Assembly (NCBI RefSeq): GCF_000757905.1
Contig: NZ_JRLH01000004.1
From: Arsenophonus nilaparvatae
GTDB lineage: Bacteria; Pseudomonadota; Gammaproteobacteria; Enterobacterales; Enterobacteriaceae
Length of the DNA stretch: 64,000 nt
Direction: 5' to 3' (one strand)
Part shown: positions 17,899 to 27,129 of the stretch, in pieces
Position numbering within the stretch: the stretch's first letter is position 1
Layout of the letters: each line of letters begins with the position of its first letter
Program-made: the position numbers and the translations under genes
The notes under the pieces: model-generated
Databases searched by the model: none
What the model was told of the DNA's origin: nothing
What the model saw: only the letters and a program-made list of their open reading frames with translations

Positions 17899-18382
17899 TG
17901 CAAAATCTCGTTTAAAGCTATCAAATCCCTGGCATCTATTGGCAACTGGATTCGGTAGTGGTTTATCACCCATCATTCCTGGAACAATGGGATCGTTAGC
18001 TGCTATTCCATTCTGGCTACTGATGTATTGGTTATTACCCGTTTGGTTATGTTGGTTTATTATTTTATTTGGTTTTGTTGTTGGTATTGTTATTTGTCAA
18101 CGGACATCCGATGATATGCAAGTTCACGACCACGGTAGTATTGTGTGGGATGAATTTATTGGCATGTGGATGACCCTGATGGTGATACCGTTAGTTAGTT
18201 GGCAATGGGTATTGATAGCGTTTGTGCTTTTCCGCTTTTTTGACATGCTAAAACCTTGGCCTATAGGTTGGTTTGATCGGCAAGTAGGTGGCGGGCTAGG
18301 TATTATGTTAGATGATATTATCGCGGCTATTTTTGCTATGGTTATCGTGGCTGCGCTTGCACACTGGTTACCCGTTTTATAA
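17891..18382 (+). CDS. pgpA: Phosphatidylglycerophosphatase A
   Basis: 163 residues from ATG 17891, which overlaps the thiL stop. Upstream in-frame TTG codons exist but would extend into thiL without family support. PgpA is an inner-membrane enzyme that dephosphorylates phosphatidylglycerophosphate to phosphatidylglycerol. Four hydrophobic segments are visible. The catalytic motifs GTMGSLAAIP (about 34-43), HDHGSIVWDEFIGMW (about 76-90) and FRFFDMLKPWP (about 112-122) are intact. The yajO gene found after it in E. coli is absent. Confidence 0.95.
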   Translation: MTDAKSRLKLSNPWHLLATGFGSGLSPIIPGTMGSLAAIPFWLLMYWLLPVWLCWFIILFGFVVGIVICQRTSDDMQVHDHGSIVWDEFIGMWMTLMVIPLVSWQWVLIAFVLFRFFDMLKPWPIGWFDRQVGGGLGIMLDDIIAAIFAMVIVAALAHWLPVL

Positions 18383-18398
18383 TGTAAGTGAATTACTA

Positions 18399-18437
18399 AA
18401 AATCAAAAGCGTTTGGTAAACCGCTGCTTTTGATTTT
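18399..18437. terminator. Bidirectional terminator pgpA / dxs
   Basis: 12-bp perfect inverted repeat AAAATCAAAAGC / GCTTTTGATTTT between the convergent pgpA and dxs genes. A/T-rich arms give a T-run on both strands. Confidence 0.8.
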
Positions 18438-18453
18438 CAACATATTTATTAAT

Positions 18454-20319
18454 TTATTTGGTGTAATAGTTGTTAATTGATTTTACAATTCCTTCAGCAT
18501 TAAGTCCTAATTCAGCCTGAATTTCTGTTTGATTTCCTTGTGCGATATAGTGATCAGGCAAGCCGAGGTTAATGATAGGCATAATGTGATGGGTTTTTAA
18601 TAAAAATTCATTAACGCCGCTACCGGCTCCCCCCATAATTGCATTTTCTTCTAATGTTACTAATAGCTTATGGTTGTGAGCTATTTCCAATATCAATGTT
18701 TCGTCCAACGGTTTTACAAACCGCATATCGACCACGGTGGCATCGAGTAATTCTGCGGCTTTCATCGCTTCATTAAGTAATGTGCCAAAATTTAGGATGG
18801 CAACATTTTTTCCTTGGCGGCGAATTATTCCTTTACCGATTGGAATTTTTGCTAAAGGTTGTAGAGTGGCGCCAGAGCCTGTACCCCTTGGGTAACGAAC
18901 CGCAACAGGGCCATCCTGATAGTGATAACCCGTATGTAGCATTTGCCGGCATTCGTTTTCATCACTCGGCGACATAATGATCATATCCGGTAGACAACGT
19001 AAAAACGATAGATCGAAAGCACCTTGATGGGTTTGTCCGTCGGCACCAACAATGCCTGCTCTATCTATAGCAAACAGGATAGGCAATTTTTGAATGGCGA
19101 CATCATGGATTACTTGATCATAAGCGCGTTGTAAAAAAGTAGAATAAATAGCAACGACAGGTTTATAGCCTCCAATGGCAAGGCCAGCAGCAAAAGTCAC
19201 AGCGTGTTGTTCTGCAATAGCAACATCAAAATATTGTTTGGGATAGGTTTTGGAAAATTCAACCATTCCCGATCCTTCTCGCATGGCTGGTGTGATAGCC
19301 ATCAGTTTAGGATCATCGGCTGCTTCTTGGCATAACCAATCGCCAAAAACTTGTGAAAATGTTAATTGACTATTATTGTTTTTTGGAAGGCTAAAAGTTG
19401 CTGGATCAAATTTAGGCACCGCATGCCAGCTGATAGGATCTTTTTCGGCGGGCTCATACCCCTTGCCTTTTTTGGTCATGATATGTAAAAACTGTGGGCC
19501 TTTTAACTCACGCATATTTTTTAATGTTTGTACTAATGTGAGTACATCATGGCCGTCAATGGGACCAATGTAGTTAAAGCCTAGTTCTTCGAACATAGTA
19601 CTAGGGATCACCATACCTTTAAGGTGCTCTTCGGTTTTCTTTAACAATTCTTTGATTGAGGGAATATTGGAAAATACCTTTTTGCCCCCTTCACGTAAAC
19701 TAGTATATAGATTGCCCGATAACAGTTGTGCTAAATGATTATTTAACGCCCCGACGTTTTCTGAAATTGACATTTCATTATCATTGAGGATCACTAACAT
19801 ATCTTTATGAATGTCACCCGCATGGTTCATTGCTTCAAAAGCCATACCTGCGGTAATGGCGCCATCACCAATAACACAAACCGTTTTGCGATCTTTATTT
19901 TCATATTCAGCAGCTACCGCCATGCCAAGTCCAGCACTGATAGAAGTCGAGGAATGACCGACACTGAGAATGTCATATTCACTTTCTGCTCGCCAGGGGA
20001 AAGGATGTAAGCCATTTTTTTGTCGTATGGTATCAATCCGGTCGCGGCGGCCAGTTAATATCTTATGTGGATATGCCTGGTGACCGACATCCCAGATAAG
20101 ATTATCAAATGGGGTTTTATAGACATAGTGTAAAGCGACAGTAAGTTCAATGGTTCCTAATCCAGAAGCAAAATGTCCACTGGAACGGCTAACACTATTT
20201 AATAAAAATTGTCGCAACTCTTCACATAATTTGACCAGACTTTCTTTTGGTAAAAGTCGCAATTCTTCCGGCGTATCTATTAATGCTAAAGTTGGATAGG
20301 AAGTGATATCAATGCTCAT
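18454..20319 (-). CDS. dxs: 1-deoxy-D-xylulose-5-phosphate synthase Dxs
   Basis: 621 residues (620 in E. coli). Dxs condenses pyruvate and glyceraldehyde 3-phosphate in the first committed step of the MEP isoprenoid pathway; the product also feeds thiamine and pyridoxal synthesis. The thiamine-diphosphate motif GDGAITAGMAFEAMNHAG lies near residue 152. The transketolase pyrimidine domain carries DVAIAEQHAVTFAAGLA and the C-terminal domain starts near 490. It is the distal gene of xseB-ispA-dxs, 115 nt after ispA, a longer gap than in E. coli. Confidence 0.97.
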   Translation of the reverse strand: MSIDITSYPTLALIDTPEELRLLPKESLVKLCEELRQFLLNSVSRSSGHFASGLGTIELTVALHYVYKTPFDNLIWDVGHQAYPHKILTGRRDRIDTIRQKNGLHPFPWRAESEYDILSVGHSSTSISAGLGMAVAAEYENKDRKTVCVIGDGAITAGMAFEAMNHAGDIHKDMLVILNDNEMSISENVGALNNHLAQLLSGNLYTSLREGGKKVFSNIPSIKELLKKTEEHLKGMVIPSTMFEELGFNYIGPIDGHDVLTLVQTLKNMRELKGPQFLHIMTKKGKGYEPAEKDPISWHAVPKFDPATFSLPKNNNSQLTFSQVFGDWLCQEAADDPKLMAITPAMREGSGMVEFSKTYPKQYFDVAIAEQHAVTFAAGLAIGGYKPVVAIYSTFLQRAYDQVIHDVAIQKLPILFAIDRAGIVGADGQTHQGAFDLSFLRCLPDMIIMSPSDENECRQMLHTGYHYQDGPVAVRYPRGTGSGATLQPLAKIPIGKGIIRRQGKNVAILNFGTLLNEAMKAAELLDATVVDMRFVKPLDETLILEIAHNHKLLVTLEENAIMGGAGSGVNEFLLKTHHIMPIINLGLPDHYIAQGNQTEIQAELGLNAEGIVKSINNYYTK

Positions 20320-20434
20320 GTCTGCCCATTAAATAATTGTTTTTTGTTTATACCCATGACGCTGTAGTAAGCCGCCAAAAGAATATTTTGAATTTTTATT
20401 ACTGGTAAAATATTCTGTTTTTTAATCAAGAAAA

Positions 20435-21355
20435 TTAGCTTTTTCGTTCGATAATAAAGTGCGTTAAATTTTGTAGTGTTTCCGTATTTAATCCATACTG
20501 TTGTTCTAACCTATAAAGCGCATCCAGTGCTTGTTCAAATAAATTGTTGGCTTTTTTTTGTGCTTGTTCAACACCGATTAATGATGGATAGGTGCTTTTT
20601 TTATGTTTTTCATCAGATCCCTGATTTTTACCTAAAGTGTCTGTATCACCAGTAACATCAAGAATGTCATCGTGGACTTGGAATAGCAGTCCAATCGCAT
20701 TGGCATAATTATCTAATAATGGTAATAATTTGTAGCTTTGGCTGCCAGCCGCAAGTGCACTCATTCTGATGGCGGCACGAATTAAAGCGCCGGTTTTATG
20801 ATGGTGAATAGATTCTAAGGTTGCTATATCAATTTGTTGACCTTCTGATTCCATATCGAGTGCTTGACCGCCACACATGCCGGCTGCTCCACTAGCAGTA
20901 GCCAGCTCAGCTATCATTGCCAGCCGATTAGTATCACTAACATCAGGCATAGCAGAACGAGACAAGATGTCAAAGGCAAGTGTTTGCAGGGCATCACCAG
21001 CTAAAATGGCATGAGCTTCACCGAAGGAAATGTGGCAGGTAGGCTGGCCACGACGTAGATTATCGTTATCCATTGCGGGTAAATCATCGTGGATTAATGA
21101 ATAAGCATGAATACATTCAACGGCCACAGCAGGTACATCCAGGTTTTCCACGGCAACATTTAACATATCACCTATAGCATAAACTAAAAAAGGCCTTAGT
21201 CGCTTTCCACCAAGTAATGTGCCATATTTCATCGCTGTGACCAGTTGACTTTGATTAAACGGTAGGCGCTGGAATTGCTTTAGTAGTGTTTTATTGACGC
21301 GATCTTGTACCCATTGGCGTTGATCCGCAAAAGAAAGTGTCACTATTTCAGACAT
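20435..21355 (-). CDS. ispA: Farnesyl diphosphate synthase (geranyltranstransferase) IspA
   Basis: 306 residues (299 in E. coli). IspA chains isopentenyl diphosphate units to farnesyl diphosphate for ubiquinone, undecaprenyl phosphate and heme O. Both Asp-rich motifs are present: DDLPAMDND (about residue 93) and DDILDVTGD (about residue 233), along with GGKRLRPFL near residue 50. The start lies 3 nt after the xseB stop, so translation is coupled. Its product supplies CyoE, encoded about 5 kb away. Confidence 0.97.
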   Translation of the reverse strand: MSEIVTLSFADQRQWVQDRVNKTLLKQFQRLPFNQSQLVTAMKYGTLLGGKRLRPFLVYAIGDMLNVAVENLDVPAVAVECIHAYSLIHDDLPAMDNDNLRRGQPTCHISFGEAHAILAGDALQTLAFDILSRSAMPDVSDTNRLAMIAELATASGAAGMCGGQALDMESEGQQIDIATLESIHHHKTGALIRAAIRMSALAAGSQSYKLLPLLDNYANAIGLLFQVHDDILDVTGDTDTLGKNQGSDEKHKKSTYPSLIGVEQAQKKANNLFEQALDALYRLEQQYGLNTETLQNLTHFIIERKS

Positions 21356-21358
21356 GAT

Positions 21359-21613
21359 TTATTTATCTTCCGGCGTAAAGTTGTCTAGTGGTGCATGGTC
21401 ATCGGCTTGTAACAAAATTTGGACGCGTTGTTCTGCCTGTTGCAACGCTTTCTGGCCTTGTCTGGCTAATTGGATCCCTTGTTCAAATTCACTTAATGCT
21501 TTTTCCAGCGGAAGTTCGCCTGATTCTAAGCGTGTGACTATCTGCTCTAACTCTGTCAGAGAAGTTTCAAAAGATAGCGGATCTTGTCTATCAGATATTT
21601 TCTTTTTAGCCAT
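21359..21613 (-). CDS. xseB: Exodeoxyribonuclease VII small subunit
   Basis: 84 residues (80 in E. coli). XseB is the small helical subunit that binds several-fold to XseA to form the single-strand exonuclease VII. The conserved core SFETSLTELEQIVTRLESGELPLEKALSEFEQGIQLAR spans about residues 14-51, a coiled-coil-rich region. It is the first gene of xseB-ispA-dxs and diverges from thiI. The large subunit is not in this window. Confidence 0.95.
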   Translation of the reverse strand: MAKKKISDRQDPLSFETSLTELEQIVTRLESGELPLEKALSEFEQGIQLARQGQKALQQAEQRVQILLQADDHAPLDNFTPEDK

Positions 21614-21824
21614 AATCGTTTTACTTGCCTTAATATCAAGTGAATATGCGCGTCAGGCGATTTATTTTACTACATTTATGCAGACAATTTATTCTTTTTG
21701 TGATTTTTAGCGACGAACAGCAATATAGTGATATACTTCCCGTCTTAAAATCAAATGCTCTGCTAATAAATATGCATAATATGCGTTTATTCGCAAAAAT
21801 AAAAACCGACTTTTATACAAAATT

Positions 21825-23273
21825 ATGAAGTTTATTATTAAACTATTTCCTGAAATTACCATTAAAAGCCAATCAGTGCGCTTGCGCTTTATTAAGATCT
21901 TGGCTAGCAATATTCTTAATATATTGAAGGTGTTAGATGCGGAAATAACCGTTATTCGCCATTGGGATAATATCGAAGTTCGCACCAAAAAAAACACATA
22001 TCATGATGAAATTTGCGATGCCTTAACCAGAATTCCTGGCATCCATCATATTCTGTTAGTTGAAGAATATCAATTCCGCGATCTCCATCATATTTTTGAG
22101 TTAGCTTATGCGACTTATGCTGAATGGCTAACCAATAAAACTTTTTGTATACGCGTTAAGCGTCGTGGTCAGCACGACTTTACTTCAATTGAAGTAGAAC
22201 GTTATGTTGGTGGGGGATTAAATCAACATATTTCATCAGCTAAGGTAAAACTCAATCAGCCTGATATCACTATCAATCTTGAAATTGAAAAGGATAAAGT
22301 CATGCTTGTTAAATCCCGTATTCAAGGGATTGGTGGCTTTCCTATTGGTACTCAAGAAGATGTTTTGTCGTTGATATCGGGTGGCTTTGATTCAGGTGTG
22401 TCTAGCTACATGTTAATGCGGCGTGGTTGCCGAGTTCATTATTGCTTTTTTAATCTGGGTGGCGCCAGTCATGAAATTGGCGTCAAGCAGGTTGCTTACC
22501 ATCTTTGGCATCGTTTTGGTCGTTCACATAAAGTGCGTTTTGTCGCGATAGATTTTGCTCCGATTGTAAGCGAAATTCTTGAAAAGATTGATGATGGCCA
22601 GATGGGCGTGGTATTGAAAAGGATGATGGTTCGCGCCGCATCTATTATAGCAGAACGTTATGGGGTTCAGGCTTTAGTAACCGGAGAAGCGTTAGGACAG
22701 GTTTCTAGCCAGACATTAACCAATCTACGTGTAATTGATAATGTTACCGATACATTAATTTTGCGGCCATTAATTTCACATGATAAAGAAAATATTATTA
22801 ACCTTGCTCGCGAGATAGGAACGGCAGATTTTTCCCGTACTATGCCTGAGTTTTGTGGCGTGATTTCGAAGAAGCCAACTGTGAAAGCAGTAAAAGCTAA
22901 AATTGAAGTGCAGGAAACTAATTTTAATTTTTCTCTGCTTGATCATGTTGTTAGTACAGCACAAAATATTGATATTCGTCAGATAATGAATGATAGCGAA
23001 GATAAAACGCCAGAAGTGGAAATTGTCACTACATTTTCAGGCGATGATATTGTGCTGGATATTCGTTCCCCTGATGAACAGGAAGCGCGTCCACTCAAGC
23101 TTGAAGGTGTTAAAGTAAGGTTATTGCCATTTTATAAGCTAAATAACCAATTTGGTGAGTTACCACAAGAAAAACCCTATTTGCTTTATTGTGAGCGCGG
23201 TGTTATGAGCCGCTTACAGGCACTTTATTTACATGAACAAGGTTTTAAAAATGTAAAAGTGTATCGTCCTTAG
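21825..23273 (+). CDS. thiI: tRNA 4-thiouridine synthase / sulfur carrier ThiI
   Basis: 482 residues, the same as E. coli. ThiI transfers sulfur to U8 of tRNA and, in gammaproteobacteria, to ThiS for thiazole synthesis. It has an N-terminal ferredoxin-like and THUMP region (about 1-165), a PP-loop adenylation domain with LISGGFDSGVSSYM (about 184-197) and Cys in MPEFCGVISKKPTVKA (about 344). A C-terminal rhodanese domain carries the persulfide Cys in YLLYCERGVMSR, and the protein ends VKVYRP. All key cysteines are present, so both activities are likely kept. Confidence 0.96.
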   Translation: MKFIIKLFPEITIKSQSVRLRFIKILASNILNILKVLDAEITVIRHWDNIEVRTKKNTYHDEICDALTRIPGIHHILLVEEYQFRDLHHIFELAYATYAEWLTNKTFCIRVKRRGQHDFTSIEVERYVGGGLNQHISSAKVKLNQPDITINLEIEKDKVMLVKSRIQGIGGFPIGTQEDVLSLISGGFDSGVSSYMLMRRGCRVHYCFFNLGGASHEIGVKQVAYHLWHRFGRSHKVRFVAIDFAPIVSEILEKIDDGQMGVVLKRMMVRAASIIAERYGVQALVTGEALGQVSSQTLTNLRVIDNVTDTLILRPLISHDKENIINLAREIGTADFSRTMPEFCGVISKKPTVKAVKAKIEVQETNFNFSLLDHVVSTAQNIDIRQIMNDSEDKTPEVEIVTTFSGDDIVLDIRSPDEQEARPLKLEGVKVRLLPFYKLNNQFGELPQEKPYLLYCERGVMSRLQALYLHEQGFKNVKVYRP

Positions 23274-23280
23274 TGGTAAT

Positions 23281-23937
23281 CTATTGGCTTTTTCGTCTCA
23301 AGGATAGGCGAGTTTTAAGTGAATATACACAATTTGCCATATCACCGTTAGTTGGCATAGTTGTAAATACCAGGCGGCAGGACAAGCTGCGAAGCAACTT
23401 CCGCTGCCTTTTTTTGCCAACTAATAGCTCGATAAGTTTAAGTGAAAAGTCAATAGCTGTGGCAGGCCCTTGGCTAGTAAGTAGTTTTACCCGTTCATCA
23501 TAATAGACACGACAATCAACGCGTTTGTGGCTGGCAATTTTACTTTGTAAAGCCGGATAACCGGTCATATTGCCGATTGGAAATAAATTATGGTGTTCTA
23601 GTACGATTGCCGGCACGGCACAAAGAGCGGCAATGATTTTACCCTGATGATGAGATTGGCGAATTTTTTCAATGATCAGCGGATTATCACGAAACGCCTC
23701 CGCGCCTTTCAATCCACCAGGTAATACAATAGCAGCAAAATCCTGTTCAATGATATTGACTAACTGAGTGTCAGCAACAATTTTTACTCCACGTGAGCAA
23801 GTTAACACCAATTCGCCATTATCTGCGGTACTTGCAGTTGTTACTGGGATCTCGGCTCTAGTTAACAGATCAATTACTGTAACGGCTTCTATTTCTTCGC
23901 TACCATGCGCCAGGCAGACGAGAACGGTTGGTGACAT
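23281..23937 (-). CDS. yajL: DJ-1/PfpI-family protein YajL with frameshifted C-terminus
   Basis: Homologue of E. coli YajL (196 residues), a cytosolic DJ-1-like protein described as a chaperone/deglycase protecting against oxidative and carbonyl stress. The start at 23937 gives MSPTVLVCLAHGSEEIEAVT; Glu14 and the active Cys (IIAALCAVPA) are present. After VGKK the frame is lost at a run of seven A (plus-strand T run 23409-23415). The +1 frame downstream encodes AAEVASQLVLPPGIYNYAN and stops at 23350-23348, exactly the expected end. The actual frame runs on to 23281 with about 45 unrelated residues. One A appears to have been lost. The product is either altered or rescued by slippage at the A run. 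Confidence 0.85.
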   Translation of the reverse strand: MSPTVLVCLAHGSEEIEAVTVIDLLTRAEIPVTTASTADNGELVLTCSRGVKIVADTQLVNIIEQDFAAIVLPGGLKGAEAFRDNPLIIEKIRQSHHQGKIIAALCAVPAIVLEHHNLFPIGNMTGYPALQSKIASHKRVDCRVYYDERVKLLTSQGPATAIDFSLKLIELLVGKKRQRKLLRSLSCRLVFTTMPTNGDMANCVYSLKTRLSLRRKSQ

Positions 23938-24157
23938 TAGAGTTTCTCTCGGTCTAATTAATGGATAAATGATCGGATTTAGCATGTTGTCAGCCATAAC
24001 TTGCTAACAGCGCCAGCACTAAAGATCGCTATTGTTTTTTATCTGACTGAATCAATTATGCTTTTTGGGGAATTTATTTAACATTAAGTATAGAGCTTTT
24101 GCTGATAATAAAAAGTAGTATTATGCTATTTTATGAGTAATAAGGAGGTCATGAAAT

Positions 24158-24649
24158 ATGCCATCATTTGATATAGTTTCTGAAATTGACATGCATGAAG
24201 TGAGTAATGCCGTTGAAAATGCGCAACGTGAATTGGCTAGTCGTTGGGATTTTCGCAATGTTGAAGCCAGTTTTGAACTCAATGAAAAGAATGAGTCGAT
24301 TAAAGTAACGAGCGTGTCCGACTTTCAAGTAAACCAATTGGTAGATATTTTACGCGAGAAATTAGCTAAGCGTGGAATAGATGGTGCTGTCTTGAATATA
24401 CCTGACGATATTGTTCATAGTGGCAGAACTTATAGCCTTGATGCTTCATTACTGCAAGGCATTGATTCGGTAATGGCAAAAAAGATCATTAAACTAATTA
24501 AAGAAAGTAAATTGAAGGTTCAGGCGCAAATTCAGGGAGAACAAGTGCGAGTAACCGGTAAGTCACGCAATGATTTACAATCTGTGATAGCGCTAGTGCG
24601 AGAGGCTGAACTTGGGCAACCTTTTCAATTTACTAATTTTCGTGACTAA
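24158..24649 (+). CDS. yajQ: YajQ family nucleotide-binding protein
   Basis: 163 residues (163 in E. coli). YajQ has two ferredoxin-like domains; relatives bind nucleotides, including cyclic di-GMP in Xanthomonas, and their role in enterics is poorly defined. The N-terminus MPSFDIVSEIDMHEVSNAV and the C-terminal GKSRNDLQSVIALVR and FTNFRD are highly conserved. AAGGAGG precedes the start. The panE gene that separates yajL and yajQ in E. coli is missing. Confidence 0.95.
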   Translation: MPSFDIVSEIDMHEVSNAVENAQRELASRWDFRNVEASFELNEKNESIKVTSVSDFQVNQLVDILREKLAKRGIDGAVLNIPDDIVHSGRTYSLDASLLQGIDSVMAKKIIKLIKESKLKVQAQIQGEQVRVTGKSRNDLQSVIALVREAELGQPFQFTNFRD

Positions 24650-24659
24650 ATTTATCATT

Positions 24660-24680
24660 CCTGCTGTGTCCTACAGCAGG
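24660..24680. terminator. Hairpin between convergent yajQ and yajR
   Basis: 8-bp perfect stem CCTGCTGT / ACAGCAGG with a 5-nt loop between the two stops. There is no good T-run on either side, so efficiency is doubtful. Confidence 0.45.
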
Positions 24681-24687
24681 TAGTATG

Positions 24688-26052
24688 TTATTGGTTATTA
24701 ATAATAGTTTCCAACTGTTGCCGACTGATAATTTTTTTATCTATTTTAATGTAGGCACTAAGCGCTTTAAGATCGAACATTACTTCGCGCACACCGGGCT
24801 CATTCATTAATTGGCTTTGTAGTAAGTTAACATCTTTGATCTGTTGGGGTAAAAGTAAACGAATGCTACTGGTATAAGCAGGTTGATGCATATTTAAGCT
24901 AATAAAAAACCAACATGTACAAAGTATCAGTCCGGCTATAAAGACCAAGGAAGCACCATTTAATTGAAAAAGCCATCCCCCTAAGATCCCGCCTAAAGCA
25001 ACGCCTAGAAACTGACTGGTTGAGTAGAGACCCATCGCGGTTCCTTTATATCCAGCAGGCGCTTCTTTACTGATAAGTGAAGGCAATAATGCCTCCATAA
25101 CATTAAAGGCAATAAAAAATAACTGAAGACCTAATACGATTAACCAAAATTGTTGTTTGGAAAAACAAAATGTTAATTCAGAGATAAATAAGATGCCAAT
25201 GCATAATAGAAAAACTTGTTTCATTCGACGCTGCTTTTCAGCATAGATAACAAAAGGTAGCACCGTAATGAAAGCAAGAAGTAAAGTTAGTAAATATATT
25301 TTCCAATGTTGATTAGCTGCCAGACCTGAATCGATCATCACTAACGGTAAAGCAACAAAATTTGCCATCAACAACGTATGTAAACAAAAAATGCCAAAAT
25401 TAAGTTTAACTAGTTGGCGATTATTAATCACTGTTTGTACACTATTTTTTATAAAATGGGTTTCGCGATTAACGCTATGATATCGGCTATCTGGTACGGC
25501 AAAGCGAGTTATTAATATCCCGCCAAAGGCAAGTAAGCTTATTCCCCAAAAAAGGCCATGTAAACCGATAGCATGGGTGATAATTGGGCCGAGAACGAGT
25601 GCAATAGCAAAAGTAATGCCAAAGCTTATTCCCATAAAAGCCATCGCTTTAGTTCTATTTTGTTCGCTAGTCAGATCGGACAGCAACGCCATAATTGCAG
25701 CAGAAATAGCTCCTGCGCCTTGTAACGCGCGACCGATAATGATACCCCAGATAGAATCTGTCATCGCGGCAATCACACTACCGGCAATAAAAATGAGTAA
25801 GCCGGCGATAATTAATTGCTTACGACCAAATCGGTCGGACATTAAACCAAATGGGATTTGGCAGATAGCCTGACTGATACCATAAATGCCAATAGCCAGA
25901 CCAAGTAGCAATTCATTGGCATCTTTCAGTTCGCGTCCATAGCTGGCTAAAATGGGTAATACCATGAACATGCCTAACATACGTAATGTGAATACCGCCC
26001 CTAACCCCCAAGTTGCCTTTAATTCAGTAGGCGTCATTTTACTATCATTCAT
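24688..26052 (-). CDS. yajR: MFS transporter YajR
   Basis: 454 residues, the same as E. coli YajR, a drug/proton-antiporter-type major facilitator of unknown natural substrate. About 12 membrane helices are visible. MFS motif A appears as GLMSDRFGRKQLIIAG (about residues 67-82). The cytosolic C-terminal ferredoxin-like domain (about 388-454, LLQSQLMNEPGVREVMFDLKALSAYIKID) is the distinctive YajR feature. It is converging on yajQ and separated from cyoE by 177 nt. Confidence 0.93.
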   Translation of the reverse strand: MNDSKMTPTELKATWGLGAVFTLRMLGMFMVLPILASYGRELKDANELLLGLAIGIYGISQAICQIPFGLMSDRFGRKQLIIAGLLIFIAGSVIAAMTDSIWGIIIGRALQGAGAISAAIMALLSDLTSEQNRTKAMAFMGISFGITFAIALVLGPIITHAIGLHGLFWGISLLAFGGILITRFAVPDSRYHSVNRETHFIKNSVQTVINNRQLVKLNFGIFCLHTLLMANFVALPLVMIDSGLAANQHWKIYLLTLLLAFITVLPFVIYAEKQRRMKQVFLLCIGILFISELTFCFSKQQFWLIVLGLQLFFIAFNVMEALLPSLISKEAPAGYKGTAMGLYSTSQFLGVALGGILGGWLFQLNGASLVFIAGLILCTCWFFISLNMHQPAYTSSIRLLLPQQIKDVNLLQSQLMNEPGVREVMFDLKALSAYIKIDKKIISRQQLETIINNQ

Positions 26053-26193
26053 GGTTTATCTCAGAAATTTTACAAGTGAACATTGTAAAATGGTTTAATC
26101 GATTAGTTAATCTATTTGTCGAGTAAGCATTAGCAAGATATAGATAAAAAAGTGGGGAATTCATTCGCATATTGGATGTTTTAACCGTGAAGG

Positions 26194-26215
26194 TAGTGGC
26201 AATTATCTGCCACTA
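26194..26215. terminator. Hairpin after cyoE
   Basis: 8-bp perfect inverted repeat TAGTGGCA / TGCCACTA with a 6-nt loop, 14 nt after the cyoE stop in the direction of transcription. No T-run follows on the minus strand, so it may act as a 3'-end stabiliser rather than a terminator. Confidence 0.4.
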
Positions 26216-26229
26216 TTTAAGATAAATTA

Positions 26230-27114
26230 TTATTTGAGATAGACAAAAATCTGTTCAGCGGTAACAGTTGGATCAATCGACATCATGACACTGAGAGAAG
26301 TAATTGCCACGATAGAGAATATAAACAGTTTCCGTGCCCAAAGGCGATCATCATTCTGATTTTTAAAGCCAGAAATTGCCATACCAAGCCACCATAAACT
26401 CACCGCGGCGGCAACAATAAGATATTTGTAGCCGGCATAGCCACTAATGGTGAGCATAATGGTTGCTACCATAAAAGCAAGGATATATAAAAAGATATGA
26501 GTTTTGGCGACCGAAATTCCTTTAATCACTGGTAATACGGGAATATTGGCGGTTTGATAATCTTTGAAGCGAAAAATAGCAATTGCATAAGAGTGTGGCA
26601 TTTGCCATAAGCTAAAGATCAATAGCAGAATCAATGCTCCCATATCAAATTGATCAGCAACAGCGCAGTAACCAATAACTGGCGGCGCAGCGCCGGACAA
26701 GCTACCTACCAGGGTGCCATAAACCGATTTACGTTTCATATAGAGACTATAAATACCGACATATATGATAAAACCGATAACGGCCAGTAGTGCCGCTAAG
26801 GCATTGGTGGCAATATAAAGTAAAGCTATGCCAGCAATACCCAGTAGGGTGGCATAAATTAGGCAAAATTTCGGCGCAATAAGTCCTTTAACTAAAGGTC
26901 GATTTTTGGTTCTCTCCATCATTCGGTCGATATCTCGGTCAATATAGTTGTTAAAAACACAACCAGAAGCGATAACCAGAGATACGCCGAGTAATGTGGC
27001 AATAAATAGTGGGTAATCTATTATACCTTTAGCTGCGAGCAGAAAGCCGCCAATAACAGAAATTAGATTACCGAAAATAATGCCTGGTTTGGTCACTTGT
27101 AGATATTGCTTCAT
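26230..27114 (-). CDS. cyoE: Protoheme IX farnesyltransferase (heme O synthase) CyoE
   Basis: 294 residues from ATG 27114 (MKQYLQVTKPGIIFGN), matching the E. coli start; a GTG three codons upstream is less likely. An inner-membrane UbiA-family prenyltransferase that attaches farnesyl to heme B, making heme O for CyoB. The Asp-rich motif NNYIDRDIDRMMERTKNRPLV (about residues 58-78) and SGAAPPVIGYCAV are intact, with about nine hydrophobic segments. It is the last gene of cyoABCDE, 15 nt after cyoD. Confidence 0.96.
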   Translation of the reverse strand: MKQYLQVTKPGIIFGNLISVIGGFLLAAKGIIDYPLFIATLLGVSLVIASGCVFNNYIDRDIDRMMERTKNRPLVKGLIAPKFCLIYATLLGIAGIALLYIATNALAALLAVIGFIIYVGIYSLYMKRKSVYGTLVGSLSGAAPPVIGYCAVADQFDMGALILLLIFSLWQMPHSYAIAIFRFKDYQTANIPVLPVIKGISVAKTHIFLYILAFMVATIMLTISGYAGYKYLIVAAAVSLWWLGMAISGFKNQNDDRLWARKLFIFSIVAITSLSVMMSIDPTVTAEQIFVYLK

Positions 27115-27129
27115 TAGAACCACAACTCT

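Noticed and set aside
23273..23503. Plus-strand open frame after thiI
   Set aside because: It is the complement of the yajL 3' end; the hidden yajL reading explains the sequence better.
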